From Jiella marina (lineage in GTDB: Bacteria; Pseudomonadota; Alphaproteobacteria; Rhizobiales; Rhizobiaceae): DNA of 64,000 nucleotides. The notes beneath the pieces were generated by a model that ran no database searches, had not been told where the DNA came from, and saw nothing but the letters and a program-made list of their open reading frames with translations. The position numbers were made by a program, and so were the translations under genes. The stretch is taken from positions 434,001 to 498,000 of the forward strand of contig NZ_JAKQZG010000001.1 in the NCBI RefSeq assembly GCF_024359545.1, given 5' to 3'. Positions 30,569-40,192 of this stretch are shown here, piece after piece (position 1 is the first letter of the stretch; the number at the start of each line of letters is the position of its first letter).

Positions 30569-31476
30569 CCGACGCCATCGAGCGCTACGCCCGCGAGGTC
30601 CTCGCCGACAAGCCGGGCGGCCTCGACACGGTGATCGGCCTGCAGCATTGCGAGCGACTCTTCGGCGGCGATCGCCGCCTCGCCAACATCACCGCCAACG
30701 ACATCGCCGAGGCCGTCCTGCGCCGCGCGGCCGAGACCCACGGCAAGACAAACCCGAAGCTCGTCTCCGGCGCCACCGTCAACCGCAACGTCATCGAGCC
30801 GATGCGCGCCCTGATGTTCCGCGCGGCCCGGGTCTGGGGCGTCGGCTGCGAGCCGCACCGCATCGACTGGCCGAAGCTCAGGCGCCGCGAGGCGCCGCCG
30901 CGCGAGCGCGAACTTTCGGACGAGGAGGCGGCGAGCTTCTGGCGCGAACTGCGCGCCGACTTCCACCCCTTTACCGCCTTCCTGCTCGGCCGGGGCCTGC
31001 GCCTCAACGCGGCGCTCGCCCTGACGAAGCACGACGTCGACTTGCCCCGCCGCCGCATCCGCGTCTGGATCAAGGGCAAGGGCATGCGCTGGGTGCCGAT
31101 CTCGAACGACGACGCGGCGCTGATCGAAGGGGAAATGAAGAAGTCACCGCTGCCGGAGGTCTGGACATACGAGGTCCAGCGCGGCCGCGAAAAGGGCATG
31201 CGCCGCCCGCTGACGCTCAACGGCTACCGCCGCAGCCAGGAGACGGCGCTGCGCAAGGCCGGCATCACCGATTTCCGCCGCCACGACATGCGCCACGACT
31301 TCGCGACCAAGCTCCTGCGCGCCACCCGCGACATCGCCCTCGTCCAGAAGGCACTCGCTCATTCCTCGATCACCTCGACGATGCGCTACGCCCACGTTCT
31401 CGACGACGATCTCTTCGAAGGCCTGAACGCGCCGTCCCGGAATAGTCCCGGAAACCGCCTGAAGAAAGCCGAGTGA
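30367..31476 (+). CDS. Tyrosine-family site-specific integrase
   Basis: The start is a GTG at 30367 with GGAGGG 7 nt upstream (369 residues). The N-terminal part binds arm sites; the catalytic domain has Arg212 (GRGLRLNAAL), Lys236 (WIKGKG), His306 and Arg309 (RRHDMRHDF), His332 (LAHSSIT) and the nucleophile Tyr341 (MRYAHV), a full set. It integrates and excises the prophage with the HTH protein upstream. The end of the gene lies about 50 bp from the truncated tRNA-Pro, its probable attachment site. Confidence 0.95.
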   Translation: MSVYRPKNSDGSFKSPYYHFDFTVKVDGERRRFHGSTGERTPRAAEAFEKKERKRALRAGPNDHLTLTDAIERYAREVLADKPGGLDTVIGLQHCERLFGGDRRLANITANDIAEAVLRRAAETHGKTNPKLVSGATVNRNVIEPMRALMFRAARVWGVGCEPHRIDWPKLRRREAPPRERELSDEEAASFWRELRADFHPFTAFLLGRGLRLNAALALTKHDVDLPRRRIRVWIKGKGMRWVPISNDDAALIEGEMKKSPLPEVWTYEVQRGREKGMRRPLTLNGYRRSQETALRKAGITDFRRHDMRHDFATKLLRATRDIALVQKALAHSSITSTMRYAHVLDDDLFEGLNAPSRNSPGNRLKKAE

Positions 31477-31526
31477 AGCGCGCAAGCCATTGAAGGAAAT
31501 CAAGATTTCCGCGATGGCATCGGAGC

Positions 31527-31565
31527 TCCCAAACCAGATGCGCTACCAGACTGCGCTACGCTCCG
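31527..31565 (-). other. 5' half of tRNA-Pro, probable prophage attachment junction
   Basis: Read leftward from 31565, the 39 nt match the 5' part of tRNA-Pro from the first acceptor base to the end of the anticodon loop, with anticodon TGG in the loop TTTGGGA. The D arm (GCGC AGTCTGGTA GCGC) is intact. The 3' half is missing; prophage-side sequence follows. Its place between integrase and chromosomal genes marks a likely att site in the anticodon loop. It is not a functional tRNA as it stands. Confidence 0.75.
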
Positions 31566-31682
31566 AATGCAGTGACCCGCACACAGACTGCGATCTGCCG
31601 GGCTTTGCCCGCCAAGTCAAGCCGAGCAGGCTGCGAAAAACCGCAAGTGCGGACGGAAGCCATGGCTTGCCGTTCTTGATGA

Positions 31683-32144
31683 TCACTCGGCCGGAATGAT
31701 GTCGTGCTCGAGCGTGTCGCCGACCGACGCGCCGTATCGCGCAGAAGCGCCGCCGTTCAGTTCCAGAACGTAGCGGACCGGCTCGCCCGACGGGATGATG
31801 TCGAGCGAAAGCGGTTGGGCGTTGGTGTGGATCCGCCTGACCGTGCCGCCTTCGTCAAGAAACAGCATATCGAGCGGGATCAGCGTGTTCTTCATCCACA
31901 TGGAAACCGGCCGGGTCTCGTCGAACTCGAACAGCATGCCCTGCCCTTCGGGCATCGATTCCCGGTTCATCAGTCCGACCTGGCGCGCTTCGGGCGTGCG
32001 GGCGAGTTCGACCATGATCTCATGCCGTCCACTATCCGTCACCAGCGTTGCCGGAGACAGATCGCCTGCGGCGAACGCGAAATAGGCTGCCATGAGCGAG
32101 GCCAGAAGCACCGCTGCGCCGCCCACAAGCTTCTTCGGAGCCAC
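31683..32144 (-). CDS. DUF192 family secreted protein
   Basis: The 153-residue product has an N-terminal signal peptide (KKLVGGAAVLLASLMAAYFAFA). The DUF192 core follows with VELARTPEARQVGLMNRESMPEGQGM, a hydrophobic segment with RPVSMWMKNTLIPLDMLF and the end VRYVLELNGGASARYG. The family is widespread in Hyphomicrobiales, usually periplasmic, with unknown function. It lies on the chromosome side of the junction. I recall DUF192 beside cold-shock genes in related genomes, which fits. Confidence 0.92.
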   Translation of the reverse strand: MAPKKLVGGAAVLLASLMAAYFAFAAGDLSPATLVTDSGRHEIMVELARTPEARQVGLMNRESMPEGQGMLFEFDETRPVSMWMKNTLIPLDMLFLDEGGTVRRIHTNAQPLSLDIIPSGEPVRYVLELNGGASARYGASVGDTLEHDIIPAE

Positions 32145-32324
32145 CAGAACACCTCTCCCTCTGCGCGGATCCCGGCCCTGCCGCTGCCGGGCGCGCGAAC
32201 CAGTGCTTGCAATGGGTCAAGGCATAGAGGGCGGCGGCCTTGCGCGCAATCGCTTCGTCCCGGGCGGACGTCACCTTCCCCGCCGCGCCACGGCCCAACG
32301 GAAGCTTCGTCGGGAACCTGCGGC

Positions 32325-32903
32325 TCAGTGCGTCGCCTGCCCCGGCGCCCCCTCGCGCGGCTGCACCTCGGCGGCCATCAGCCCCTTGGCGCCGCTTCCA
32401 TATCGAACGAGCACTTCCTGGCCGGGGCGCAGTTCCGTGAGGCCGAACCGACGCAATGTCTCCATGTGCACGAAGATGTCCTCGGTACCCTCGCCGCGCG
32501 TGAGAAACCCGTAGCCCTTGGTCCGGTTGAACCACTTGACCGTTGCGGGCACCAGCTCACTCGACGGCACGACGGTCACATGGGTCCGGGAGGGGGGCAG
32601 TTGTGACGGATGGACAGCCGTGGAGGAATCGAGCGACAGGATCCGGAATGCCTGCCGGCCCTTTTCGCCCCTCTGCACTTCGCAGACCACGCGCGCGCCC
32701 TCTGGCGCGGTCGAGATCCCGTCCCGCCGCAGGCAGGTCACATGGAGGAGAATGTCAGCTCCCCGGTCGTCGGGGATGATGAAACCAAATCCCTTCGAAG
32801 CATCGAACCACTTGATATGCCCCGATACCACGTCCAGCCCGACCTCGGCGCTGTTAGCCGTATCGCGGCCGGTTCGCGTCCTTGCATAGAGTCTTTCCGG
32901 CAT
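32325..32903 (-). CDS. Cold-shock protein with two CSD domains
   Basis: The ATG at 32903 gives 192 residues; a TTG at 32945 in frame is less likely. Two cold-shock domains are present, at about 28-95 ([28 protein letters not shown]) and about 118-180 ([28 protein letters not shown]), each with RNP1/RNP2-like KGFGFI/DIFVH motifs. The protein binds single-stranded nucleic acid and probably acts as an RNA chaperone. The double-domain version is common in Hyphomicrobiales, so not unusual. Confidence 0.92.
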   Translation of the reverse strand: MPERLYARTRTGRDTANSAEVGLDVVSGHIKWFDASKGFGFIIPDDRGADILLHVTCLRRDGISTAPEGARVVCEVQRGEKGRQAFRILSLDSSTAVHPSQLPPSRTHVTVVPSSELVPATVKWFNRTKGYGFLTRGEGTEDIFVHMETLRRFGLTELRPGQEVLVRYGSGAKGLMAAEVQPREGAPGQATH

Positions 32904-33223
32904 TCGGGGGTTCCGCCTTTTACGCCAACCGAATCGCGAGAACAAATCTTAGCATTAACTGTGCCATGTCGGGCAAGGGGCCGCAGCGGAAAAGTGCTTA
33001 TTCAAATAGAAATCGTACGGATGCGTAACCGTCGCAAGCACAGATCACGCCACGGTGGATGAGCGGAAACACTAATGACTACAAAACGCTTGCGTAAGGA
33101 TGATCCTCAGACTGCGCACAGACGATGGCCAAAGGTGACCGGCCCCAGAAATTGGGGAACAATCGGCCGGGTCACGACTTTCACCGGCGGAACACCACAA
33201 CGCACAACAAGGGAGAAAACGCT
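32904..33223. other. 320-bp divergent intergenic region
   Basis: Between the cold-shock gene (leftward) and a secreted-protein gene (rightward). It should contain both promoters but no clear -35/-10 pair stands out. No gene is seen. Confidence 0.4.
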
Positions 33224-33778
33224 ATGAAACAGTTCAAGATTTTCGCTTCCGCCGCCACCATCGCCGCTGCGACCTTCGCTTCCGGCACCGCTCTGGCGGA
33301 CTGCGCCTCGGAGCTTTCCGCCCTTCGTGACGGCGGCAGCCAGATGCAGTCGGCCGCAACGCAGACCGACGGGATGACCTCTCAGGACTCGCAGAGCGGC
33401 AAGATGCCTGCGGACAAGACGCCTGCCGACTACGATCAGGACGCTGCGGCCGGGCATGGTGATGTGGCCATGAACCAGGACACGCCACTTGATCCGACCA
33501 AGAAGGAAGGCGCCACGCGCGAATTGACGGGGATCGAGCCGGCAGCAGCCATGGAAAAGGCCGCCGGCGGTATTCAGGCTGACAGCGAGTCGTCTCAGGA
33601 CCAGGCGAGCGCCGCCTCGGACGATGCCGAGATGACCACGGCTTCTACCAGCCCGGACTCCGGCCAGAACAACAATGAAATGGTGTCCGAGCACCTTGCG
33701 GCCGCACAGGACGCTCTGGACGCCGGTAACGAAGAGGCCTGCATGAAGGCCGTCGAAGCCGCGCGGATGGCAATGTAA
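33224..33778 (+). CDS. Small secreted protein, Ser/Asp/Gln-rich
   Basis: The start at 33224 follows GGGAG and begins a signal peptide (MKQFKIFASAATIAAATFASGTALAD), giving 184 residues. The mature part is low complexity and acidic, with EHLAAAQDALDAGNEEACMKAVEAARMAM at the end, reminiscent of a small helical repeat seen in periplasmic proteins. It has two Cys near the mature N-terminus and one late. A strong terminator follows. Function not recognised. Confidence 0.75.
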   Translation: MKQFKIFASAATIAAATFASGTALADCASELSALRDGGSQMQSAATQTDGMTSQDSQSGKMPADKTPADYDQDAAAGHGDVAMNQDTPLDPTKKEGATRELTGIEPAAAMEKAAGGIQADSESSQDQASAASDDAEMTTASTSPDSGQNNNEMVSEHLAAAQDALDAGNEEACMKAVEAARMAM

Positions 33779-33827
33779 TCACGGCGGGGTCTCACCTGCC
33801 CCGGACTACGAAACGGTTTTATTAGGA

Positions 33828-33856
33828 GCGGGCGTCCTCGGGACGCCCGCTTTTTT
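33828..33856 (+). terminator. Rho-independent terminator
   Basis: GCGGGCGTCC (33828-33837), 3-nt loop, GGACGCCCGC (33841-33850), followed by six T residues. A perfect 10-bp stem, 50 bp after the secreted-protein gene. Confidence 0.93.
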
Positions 33857-34060
33857 GTGCCCGCACACCGCGACGGCTGCTACAAAGAAGCGCGCCCGCC
33901 CCGACGGGCTTGGCGGAACGCCGCGCCACCCTACCCTCATTTCGCCAGGACAACCCGCAACCGTTCCAACGCACGAAGCCAGGTTTCACAGGCAACCCGC
34001 GACCGCGGGTGAAAGGCGTTATGGGACATCGACGAACTGATAAGTCAGGGAGAGTAAGTG

Positions 34061-34501
34061 ATGCGTTATCTCCACACCATGGTGAGAATTACGGACATCG
34101 ACGAGTCGCTGGATTTTTACTGCAACAAGCTGGGTCTCGTCGAAACCCGGCGCATGGACAGCGAAAAGGGCCGTTATACGTTGATTTTCCTGGCTGCCCC
34201 GGCTGACATGCCCGAAGCGGCCGAGACCAAGGCTCCACTGATGGAGCTGACCTTCAATTGGGACCCCGAGACGTATACCGGCGGGCGCAACTTCGGCCAC
34301 CTCGCCTTCGAGGTCGACGACATTTACGAAACTTGTCAGAAACTTATGGATGCCGGGGTGACGATCAACCGTCCACCGCGCGATGGACACATGGCTTTCG
34401 TAAAGTCGCCGGACAACATTTCTTTCGAACTTCTGCAAAAGGGCGAATCCAAGGAGCCGGCAGAACCGTGGGCTTCGATGGAAAACACCGGATCGTGGTA
34501 A
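34061..34501 (+). CDS. gloA: Lactoylglutathione lyase (glyoxalase I)
   Basis: An ATG at 34061 (a GTG at 34058 is adjacent) gives 146 residues. Metal ligands fit glyoxalase I: His5, Glu62 (LMELTFNWD), His80 ([10 protein letters not shown]) and Glu123 (ISFELLQKG). The protein converts the methylglyoxal-glutathione adduct into S-lactoylglutathione in the cytoplasm. Length is standard (E. coli 135). It is probably monocistronic. Confidence 0.95.
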   Translation: MRYLHTMVRITDIDESLDFYCNKLGLVETRRMDSEKGRYTLIFLAAPADMPEAAETKAPLMELTFNWDPETYTGGRNFGHLAFEVDDIYETCQKLMDAGVTINRPPRDGHMAFVKSPDNISFELLQKGESKEPAEPWASMENTGSW

Positions 34502-34775
34502 AAGAACTTGCAAGGCCGGCAATCGTCCGGCACTCTCCCTAGGCCACATTTCAGCCATGTAATGAAATAGTGGAAGAAGCGGGATCGGTCCGGCTGCGAG
34601 TTCAGGCTCGCAGCCTTTGATGGGGATCAGGACCGATCGACGCTTCCAAGGGGCGGCAAGCGGGACGCTGGGTTCACATTCTACGATTTGTCCCGGCAAA
34701 TGAAATAAGCGGCGAATGCCGCGAAAAAGGGGGCAGACGGGCCCGTTGCAGGTTCGTCGCGGAGAGGGTGGCAGT

Positions 34776-35780
34776 TTGACGACCAATCAACAGGTCGCGT
34801 CCGTCGAAAATGTCGGCCGCAAACTCCTTGCAGGAATGCTGGTTGCGGCGATTCCGCTGATGAGTTCCTGCGTTTCCGCGATCGACGACACCACGGCGTT
34901 CGGCTTTTCTCCCACTTCGACAACCGAACTCGCCGACGCTGCATCGTCCAATTCCGGGGACGCGGACGTTGCGGCTTCGGCCGACACGGAGGCCTCCGCC
35001 GCGCAGATCGCGGACGCCGCCGCCTCGGCGACACAGGTTGCCGCCGCCGAGCCCTCCGCAGAGCCCGAGCCTGTCGATCAACGCCTGACCGAAGCACGCC
35101 CGGTCGCGGCCTATGCCGGCGGCACGGTGAGCGAGGGCGATCAGGCCTCGTCGAACTCCGCGGGCCAGCCGCAGAAATCCCTCTTCGCCTCCCTGTTCGC
35201 ACGCTCCGAGGCCCGAACCCCGATCAAGAATGCCGAGCGCAGCAAGAGCCGTCGCGTCATCCTGAAGCGCGAGGCGGCGAGCGAAGGCGGAAGCGATCTT
35301 CCGGGTGTCGACCCCTCCTCCCTGTTCGAAATCGGTCAGCGTGCCTCTGCCGATGATGAGGATGCGATCGACGATGTGGTAAGCTCCTACAAGGTGGCTT
35401 CGCTCGGCGGATTTGCTCGCCTCGCGCCCAACGGGTTGAAGGTCGCACGTGAGGAAGTTCAGACTTCCTGTTTCCCGGCCAAGCTGGTTCAGCACATCCG
35501 GGCGATCGAGCAGCGATTCGGCACCAAGGTGGTCATCACCTCGGGCTATCGCAGCCCCACCCACAACCGACGTGTCAACGGCGCCAAGCGTTCCCAGCAC
35601 ATGTCCTGCAAGGCGGCGGATCTGATCATTCCGGGCGCCGACCGTTTCAAGGTCGCGGCGTTTGCCCGCTCGCTGCCAGGGCGTGGCGGTGTGGGCACCT
35701 ACTGCCATACCCAGGCGATTCACGTCGACGTCGGCCCGAAGCGCGACTGGAACTGGCGCTGCCGCCGCCGCGGCAAGTAG
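34776..35780 (+). CDS. M15A/YcbK-type peptidase with N-terminal membrane anchor
   Basis: A TTG at 34776 after GAGAGGGTGG is proposed (334 residues); upstream ATG at 34716 in frame is another option. The N-terminus has a hydrophobic segment ending LMSSC, perhaps a lipobox. A long Ala/Ser/Asp-rich region follows. The C-terminal 120 residues carry the Peptidase M15A/DUF882 signature: VVITSGYRSPTHN, SQHMSCKAADL (His, Asp) and HVDVGPKRDW (His, Asp). The family cleaves or binds peptidoglycan cross-links. Probably an envelope protein. Confidence 0.85.
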   Translation: MTTNQQVASVENVGRKLLAGMLVAAIPLMSSCVSAIDDTTAFGFSPTSTTELADAASSNSGDADVAASADTEASAAQIADAAASATQVAAAEPSAEPEPVDQRLTEARPVAAYAGGTVSEGDQASSNSAGQPQKSLFASLFARSEARTPIKNAERSKSRRVILKREAASEGGSDLPGVDPSSLFEIGQRASADDEDAIDDVVSSYKVASLGGFARLAPNGLKVAREEVQTSCFPAKLVQHIRAIEQRFGTKVVITSGYRSPTHNRRVNGAKRSQHMSCKAADLIIPGADRFKVAAFARSLPGRGGVGTYCHTQAIHVDVGPKRDWNWRCRRRGK

Positions 35781-36129
35781 GGGGCCACTTCTCCAACGGG
35801 CGGGGATGAGATCTCGGCATTCGTGGCCGAATCGGAGTTCGAAGATCATCATTCGGCGGTTTGCGCCCGCGATGACGTGGCATCGCGGCAAGAGTGCACG
35901 GCGAGTCGGCCTGTTTCGCGCCCACTTCGAAAGAACCATACCCGAGTGCATGGCTTGGGCAAGCCGGTGCGAAGCGCTGAAAACCGTGCCTCCTGCGGCG
36001 GATCAATGATCGCCAGGCCCGAAAACTCCGCGCCTCTGCGACCGAAAATCGCCGCGACGAAATTGATGCAGAAAAACCGCCGATCCTCGCTTGCGATCCC
36101 AGACGAAGCACCGTATACACCGCCCCGCC
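35781..36129. other. 349-bp gap before tRNA-Glu
   Basis: No gene is supported; frames on either strand are short or overlap the tRNA. It should carry the tRNA promoter, but none is obvious. Confidence 0.4.
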
Positions 36130-36205
36130 GCGCCCATCGTCTAGCGGTCTAGGACGCCGCCCTTTCACGGCGGAAACACGGGTTCGAGTCCCGTTGGGCG
36201 TACCA
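36130..36205 (+). tRNA. tRNA-Glu (anticodon UUC)
   Basis: 76 nt including CCA. Acceptor GCGCCCA pairs with TGGGCGT (first pair G-U), the D arm has GTCTAGCGGTCTAGGAC, the anticodon arm is CCGCC CTTTCAC GGCGG with TTC, and the T arm has GGTTCGAGTCC. All stems fold. Confidence 0.95.
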
Positions 36206-36503
36206 CTCTCCATTCCTGATTTTGATGTCGGAATGGAACCGGCCCCTGCTCCGGCTGTTATCAGCCCAGAGAGCGGTGGCCCCTCAGTCTCACCGAACTC
36301 TGTTGGCTTGCACACAGGAGCAGATTGCGCGTCGCCGTCGCGTGGCAGCGCAGAGACGCTTCTGTAGAGCTGAGCTGTCGAGCGAGACCTGTGATCCAAT
36401 CTCGATCGCGCTCTCTGACCGTGTGGTAGCGTTGCTTTGAGAGAGGACCTGAGGGGCCTTCGAGCGATCTGCCTTGTAACTGCGTATGAAGTGAGGTTTG
36501 AGC

Positions 36504-37427
36504 ATGGCGCCCCGTCCCGTCTGGAAAGGTCAGGTCCGCCTCTCGCTCGTTTCGATTCCCGTCGAGATCTATTCGGCAACCACCTCGGGCACATCCGTCA
36601 GCTTCCGTCAGATCCACCGCGAGAGCGGCAAGCGGGTGCGGAATCAGAAGATCGTGCCGGGCATCGGACCCGTCGACGGCGACGAGATCGTCAAGGGCTA
36701 TGAAACCGGCAAGGACGAGTACATCCTCCTCAGCGACGAGGAGATCGATGACATCAAGCTCGAGACGAAGAAGACGTTCGAATTGGTCCAGTTCGTCGAC
36801 ACGCACTCCATCCCGCCGCTTTATTTCGACAAGCCCTATTACGTCGTCCCGCAGGACGATCTCGCCGAAGACGCCTTTCGCGTGGTTCGTGATGCCCTGC
36901 GCACTTCGCGAAAGACCGGTCTCGGTCAGCTGACACTGCGCGGCAAGGAATATCTCTGCGCGCTGCGTCCCTGCGGAAACGGCCTCCTGCTGGAGACGCT
37001 CCATTACGAGGAGGAGATTCGCAAGTCGAAGACGATCTTCGAGGACATTGCCGACGAGCCGCCCGAAGAGGATCTTCTCGAGGTCGCCACAGCCCTGATC
37101 GAAAAGAAATCCGGCCCGTTCGATGCGAGCGCCTATACCAACCACTACACCGAAGCGCTGAAGCAGCTGATCGCGGCGAAGCGCAAGTCCGGCGGCAAGT
37201 CGTCAGGCGGCCAGAGCGACACCGAGGACGACAGCCAGACGAAGGGCGGCAAGAACCGCGGTGCGTCCGATCTGATGGCGTCTCTGAAGAAATCGCTGGA
37301 GGGCGATGACGGCTCGCCGTCGCGAGAGCGCAAGAGCCAGTCGTCGAGCAAGCGATCCAGCTCCTCCCGCTCGTCGAGCAAGACACGCAAGAGCTCTTCC
37401 TCGAAGAACGCCAAGAAATCCGCGTGA
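36504..37427 (+). CDS. ku: Ku protein, bacterial non-homologous end joining
   Basis: The product is 307 residues from ATG at 36504, after GAGG. It opens MAPRPVWKGQVRLSLVSIPV, the bacterial Ku bridge start, and shows KGYETGKDEYILLSDEEID and YYVVPQ. The C-terminal 80 residues are a Ser/Lys-rich tail (SSSKRSSSSRSSSKTRKSSS), longer than the minimal Ku and likely to bind DNA. It binds DNA ends as a homodimer ring and recruits LigD, whose gene starts 6 nt later. Confidence 0.96.
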   Translation: MAPRPVWKGQVRLSLVSIPVEIYSATTSGTSVSFRQIHRESGKRVRNQKIVPGIGPVDGDEIVKGYETGKDEYILLSDEEIDDIKLETKKTFELVQFVDTHSIPPLYFDKPYYVVPQDDLAEDAFRVVRDALRTSRKTGLGQLTLRGKEYLCALRPCGNGLLLETLHYEEEIRKSKTIFEDIADEPPEEDLLEVATALIEKKSGPFDASAYTNHYTEALKQLIAAKRKSGGKSSGGQSDTEDDSQTKGGKNRGASDLMASLKKSLEGDDGSPSRERKSQSSSKRSSSSRSSSKTRKSSSSKNAKKSA

Positions 37428-37433
37428 GGCGTC

Positions 37434-40040
37434 ATGGCAAGCCGGGCCGACCAACTCCTCAAAACCTATCGACAGAAGCGCGACTTCGCGAAGACCGCCG
37501 AGCCGTCAGGCGACAGTGAGGGAAATCGCCAAGGCGACGGTCTTTATTTCTGTGTCCAGAAGCACGACGCCACCCGTCTGCATTACGACTTCCGCGTCGA
37601 GTGGGACGGGGTGCTGAAGAGCTGGGCGGTGACCAAGGGCCCGAGCCTCGACCCCTCTGACAAGCGCCTTGCGGTGCTCACCGAAGACCATCCCCTTTCC
37701 TATGGCGACTTCGAGGGCACGATTCCCGAAGGCCAATATGGCGGCGGCACGGTCATGCTCTGGGACGCCGGCAGTTGGGAGCCGCGCGAGGACCCGGACG
37801 AAGGCTTCCGACGCGGGAGCCTGAAGATGCGGCTCTTCGGTCAGAAACTGCAGGGCGACTGGGCGCTCGTGCGGATGAAGGGCAAGGAAAAGCGCGAGAA
37901 CTGGCTGCTGATCAAGGAAAACGACGAGGCGGCCGACCGGCGCCGCAATATTCTGAAAGCCGACAAGAGCGTCGGCTCCGGTCGGACCATGCGCCAGATC
38001 GCCAAGTCCGGCAAAAGCCTCGACGATGTCGATCTGGAGAAGAAGAGCGATCCCACGCCTCCCGCCCCGAAGCGTCCCAAGAACAAAGACGGCAAGCCCA
38101 GCGGCGCCCGACCGGCCTTTCGCGAACTCCAGCTTGCGACGCTGGTCGACGAGGCGCCGGAAGGGCGCGAGTGGCTGAACGAGATGAAGTTCGACGGCTA
38201 TCGGGTTCTGATGGCCGTTGGCGGTGGCAAGGCGACCTGCTGGACGCGCAACAAGAAAGACTGGACGGAGAAGTTCGGCCAGATCGCCGACGCCGCGTCG
38301 AAACTCGACTGCGAGAGTGCGCTTCTCGATGGCGAGGTCGTGGCTTTCGATGACAATGGACGCACCGATTTCTCCACCCTGCAGAACCATTTGAGCGACG
38401 GCGGTCCCCTCGCCTGCTTCGTTTTCGACATTCTGGAACTCGATGGCGAGGAATTGCGGAAACGGCCGCTCAAGGAACGCAAGGACGTGCTGCGGGAACT
38501 CATGGACCGTTCCGGCGACGGCGACGTCCTGCTGTTCAGCGAAGATGTCACCGGGAGCGGACCGAAGGTCTTCGCGAATGTGTGCGAGAACGGGCATGAA
38601 GGCATCATCGCCAAGCGGGCCGATGCGCCCTATCGCGGCGGACGGAGCAAGGACTGGCTCAAGGTCAAGTGCACCCGGCGTCAGGAATTCGTCATCGGCG
38701 GATGGTCGCCATCCGACAAGAAGGCGCGCGCCTTCTCCTCGATCCTGGTGGGCGTTCCCTCGAAAGACGGCAAGCTCGCCTATCGCGGCCGCGTCGGGAC
38801 CGGCTTCGACGAGGAGACGCTGACCGCTCTCGCCGAGCGCTTCAAGGACCGCGCGCGCAAGACATCCCCCTTCGATGACCTCCCGGGAAGCATCGCGCGA
38901 AGCGCCCGGTATGTGACGCCGGATCTCGTCGCCGAGATCGATTTTGCCGAATTCACCGCCGACGGCCAGATCCGTCACGGCGTCTTCAAGGGCCTGCGAG
39001 AGGACAAGGCGGCCTCGGCAGTCGTGGACGAGAAGCCGTCCGAGGCGACCGATGCCGAGAACTCAGGAGGCGATCAGGCAAAGACCCGCGGTCATAGGGG
39101 ATCGGAGGCAAGACATGCGTCGAAAGGAGAGCGCCGCATGGCTTCGAACGACACGGTCACCATTGCCGGCATCAGGCTGAGCCATCCCGAACGGGTGGTC
39201 TTTAACGATCAGGGCGTCACGAAACGCGCGCTCGCTGAATACTACGAAGCGGTCGGGGAGCGCATGCTCATGCATGTCGCCGGGCGCCCCCTTTCCCTGG
39301 TTCGCTGCCCGCAAGGACCGGCGAAACACTGCTTCTTCCAAAAACACGCCAAGGAGGGCTTTCCCAAGGAAGTCGGCTCGGTCACCCTGACCGAAAAGGA
39401 CGGATCCAAAGCCGACTATCTGACCGTCGACAGTGTTCCGGGGCTCGTCGGCGCGGTGCAGATGAATGCGCTCGAATTCCATATCTGGGGCGCGCGCAGC
39501 GACCGACTCGAGAGGCCGGACCGGCTGGTCTTCGATCTCGATCCCGACGAGGGTCTCGGCTTTGAGGATGTGCGCGATGCGGCGTTCGACGTCCGCGCCG
39601 CGCTGGACGAACTGGGGCTTGCAAGCGTCGCTCTGGTCACCGGTGGCAAGGGCGTCCACGTGATCGCGCCGCTGGAACGGCGGCAGGGCTGGGACGAACT
39701 CAAGGGCTTTGCCAAGGGCCTTGCCGCACGCTTTGCCGAGGAGGAGCCGCAGCGCTTCACCGCCACCATGTCGAAGGCGAAGCGCAAGGGGCGGATCTTC
39801 ATCGACTGGCTGCGCAACGAGCGCGGCTCGACGGCAATCGCGCCTTATTCGACGCGCTCGCGCAAGGGGGCGCCGGTCGCCTGTCCGGTTTCCTGGGATG
39901 AGTTGCGCGGGCTGGACGCCGCCAACGGGTTTTCGATCGACGCTGTGATCGAGCGTCTCGCCGATCCGGACCCGTGGGAAGAGGCCAGCGAACTGCGCCA
40001 GTCGATCACCAAGCCCATGCTGTCCAGGGTTGGGGCGTAG
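37434..40040 (+). CDS. ligD: ATP-dependent DNA ligase D (three-domain)
   Basis: The 868-residue product has the order phosphoesterase (about 20-190; HYDFRVEWDG, GPSLDPSDKRLA), ligase (about 225-535; nucleophile Lys252 in EMKFDGYRV, and LLDGEVVAFD, KDWLKVKCTR) and polymerase (about 570-868; RLSHPERVVF, LVFDLDPDEG). A Ser/Lys linker joins the last two. Together with Ku it repairs double-strand breaks by processing, filling in and sealing ends. The short spacing after ku indicates one operon. Confidence 0.96.
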   Translation: MASRADQLLKTYRQKRDFAKTAEPSGDSEGNRQGDGLYFCVQKHDATRLHYDFRVEWDGVLKSWAVTKGPSLDPSDKRLAVLTEDHPLSYGDFEGTIPEGQYGGGTVMLWDAGSWEPREDPDEGFRRGSLKMRLFGQKLQGDWALVRMKGKEKRENWLLIKENDEAADRRRNILKADKSVGSGRTMRQIAKSGKSLDDVDLEKKSDPTPPAPKRPKNKDGKPSGARPAFRELQLATLVDEAPEGREWLNEMKFDGYRVLMAVGGGKATCWTRNKKDWTEKFGQIADAASKLDCESALLDGEVVAFDDNGRTDFSTLQNHLSDGGPLACFVFDILELDGEELRKRPLKERKDVLRELMDRSGDGDVLLFSEDVTGSGPKVFANVCENGHEGIIAKRADAPYRGGRSKDWLKVKCTRRQEFVIGGWSPSDKKARAFSSILVGVPSKDGKLAYRGRVGTGFDEETLTALAERFKDRARKTSPFDDLPGSIARSARYVTPDLVAEIDFAEFTADGQIRHGVFKGLREDKAASAVVDEKPSEATDAENSGGDQAKTRGHRGSEARHASKGERRMASNDTVTIAGIRLSHPERVVFNDQGVTKRALAEYYEAVGERMLMHVAGRPLSLVRCPQGPAKHCFFQKHAKEGFPKEVGSVTLTEKDGSKADYLTVDSVPGLVGAVQMNALEFHIWGARSDRLERPDRLVFDLDPDEGLGFEDVRDAAFDVRAALDELGLASVALVTGGKGVHVIAPLERRQGWDELKGFAKGLAARFAEEEPQRFTATMSKAKRKGRIFIDWLRNERGSTAIAPYSTRSRKGAPVACPVSWDELRGLDAANGFSIDAVIERLADPDPWEEASELRQSITKPMLSRVGA

Positions 40041-40192
40041 CGCCGCGCGGTCCGCAGGCACCCAGCCTTTTCGGCCAATCTGCCATTGGCGATGCCGCTG
40101 CCTCTGGATTAAGCTTCGACGACGTGCCCGACTGGGAGACCGGCTCACCTGCGGCGTGGCGCGGTTTGGAAACACATGGCGCTCGTGCAGCA

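Noticed and set aside
31527-31565. Complete tRNA-Pro gene
   Set aside because: Only the 5' half is present; the T arm and 3' acceptor are missing.
35647-36594. Leftward frame of 315 codons across the M15 peptidase gene end and tRNA-Glu
   Set aside because: It overlaps a real tRNA and a rightward gene on the other strand.
36261-37145. Leftward frame opposite ku
   Set aside because: Antisense shadow of a clear Ku gene; no motif.
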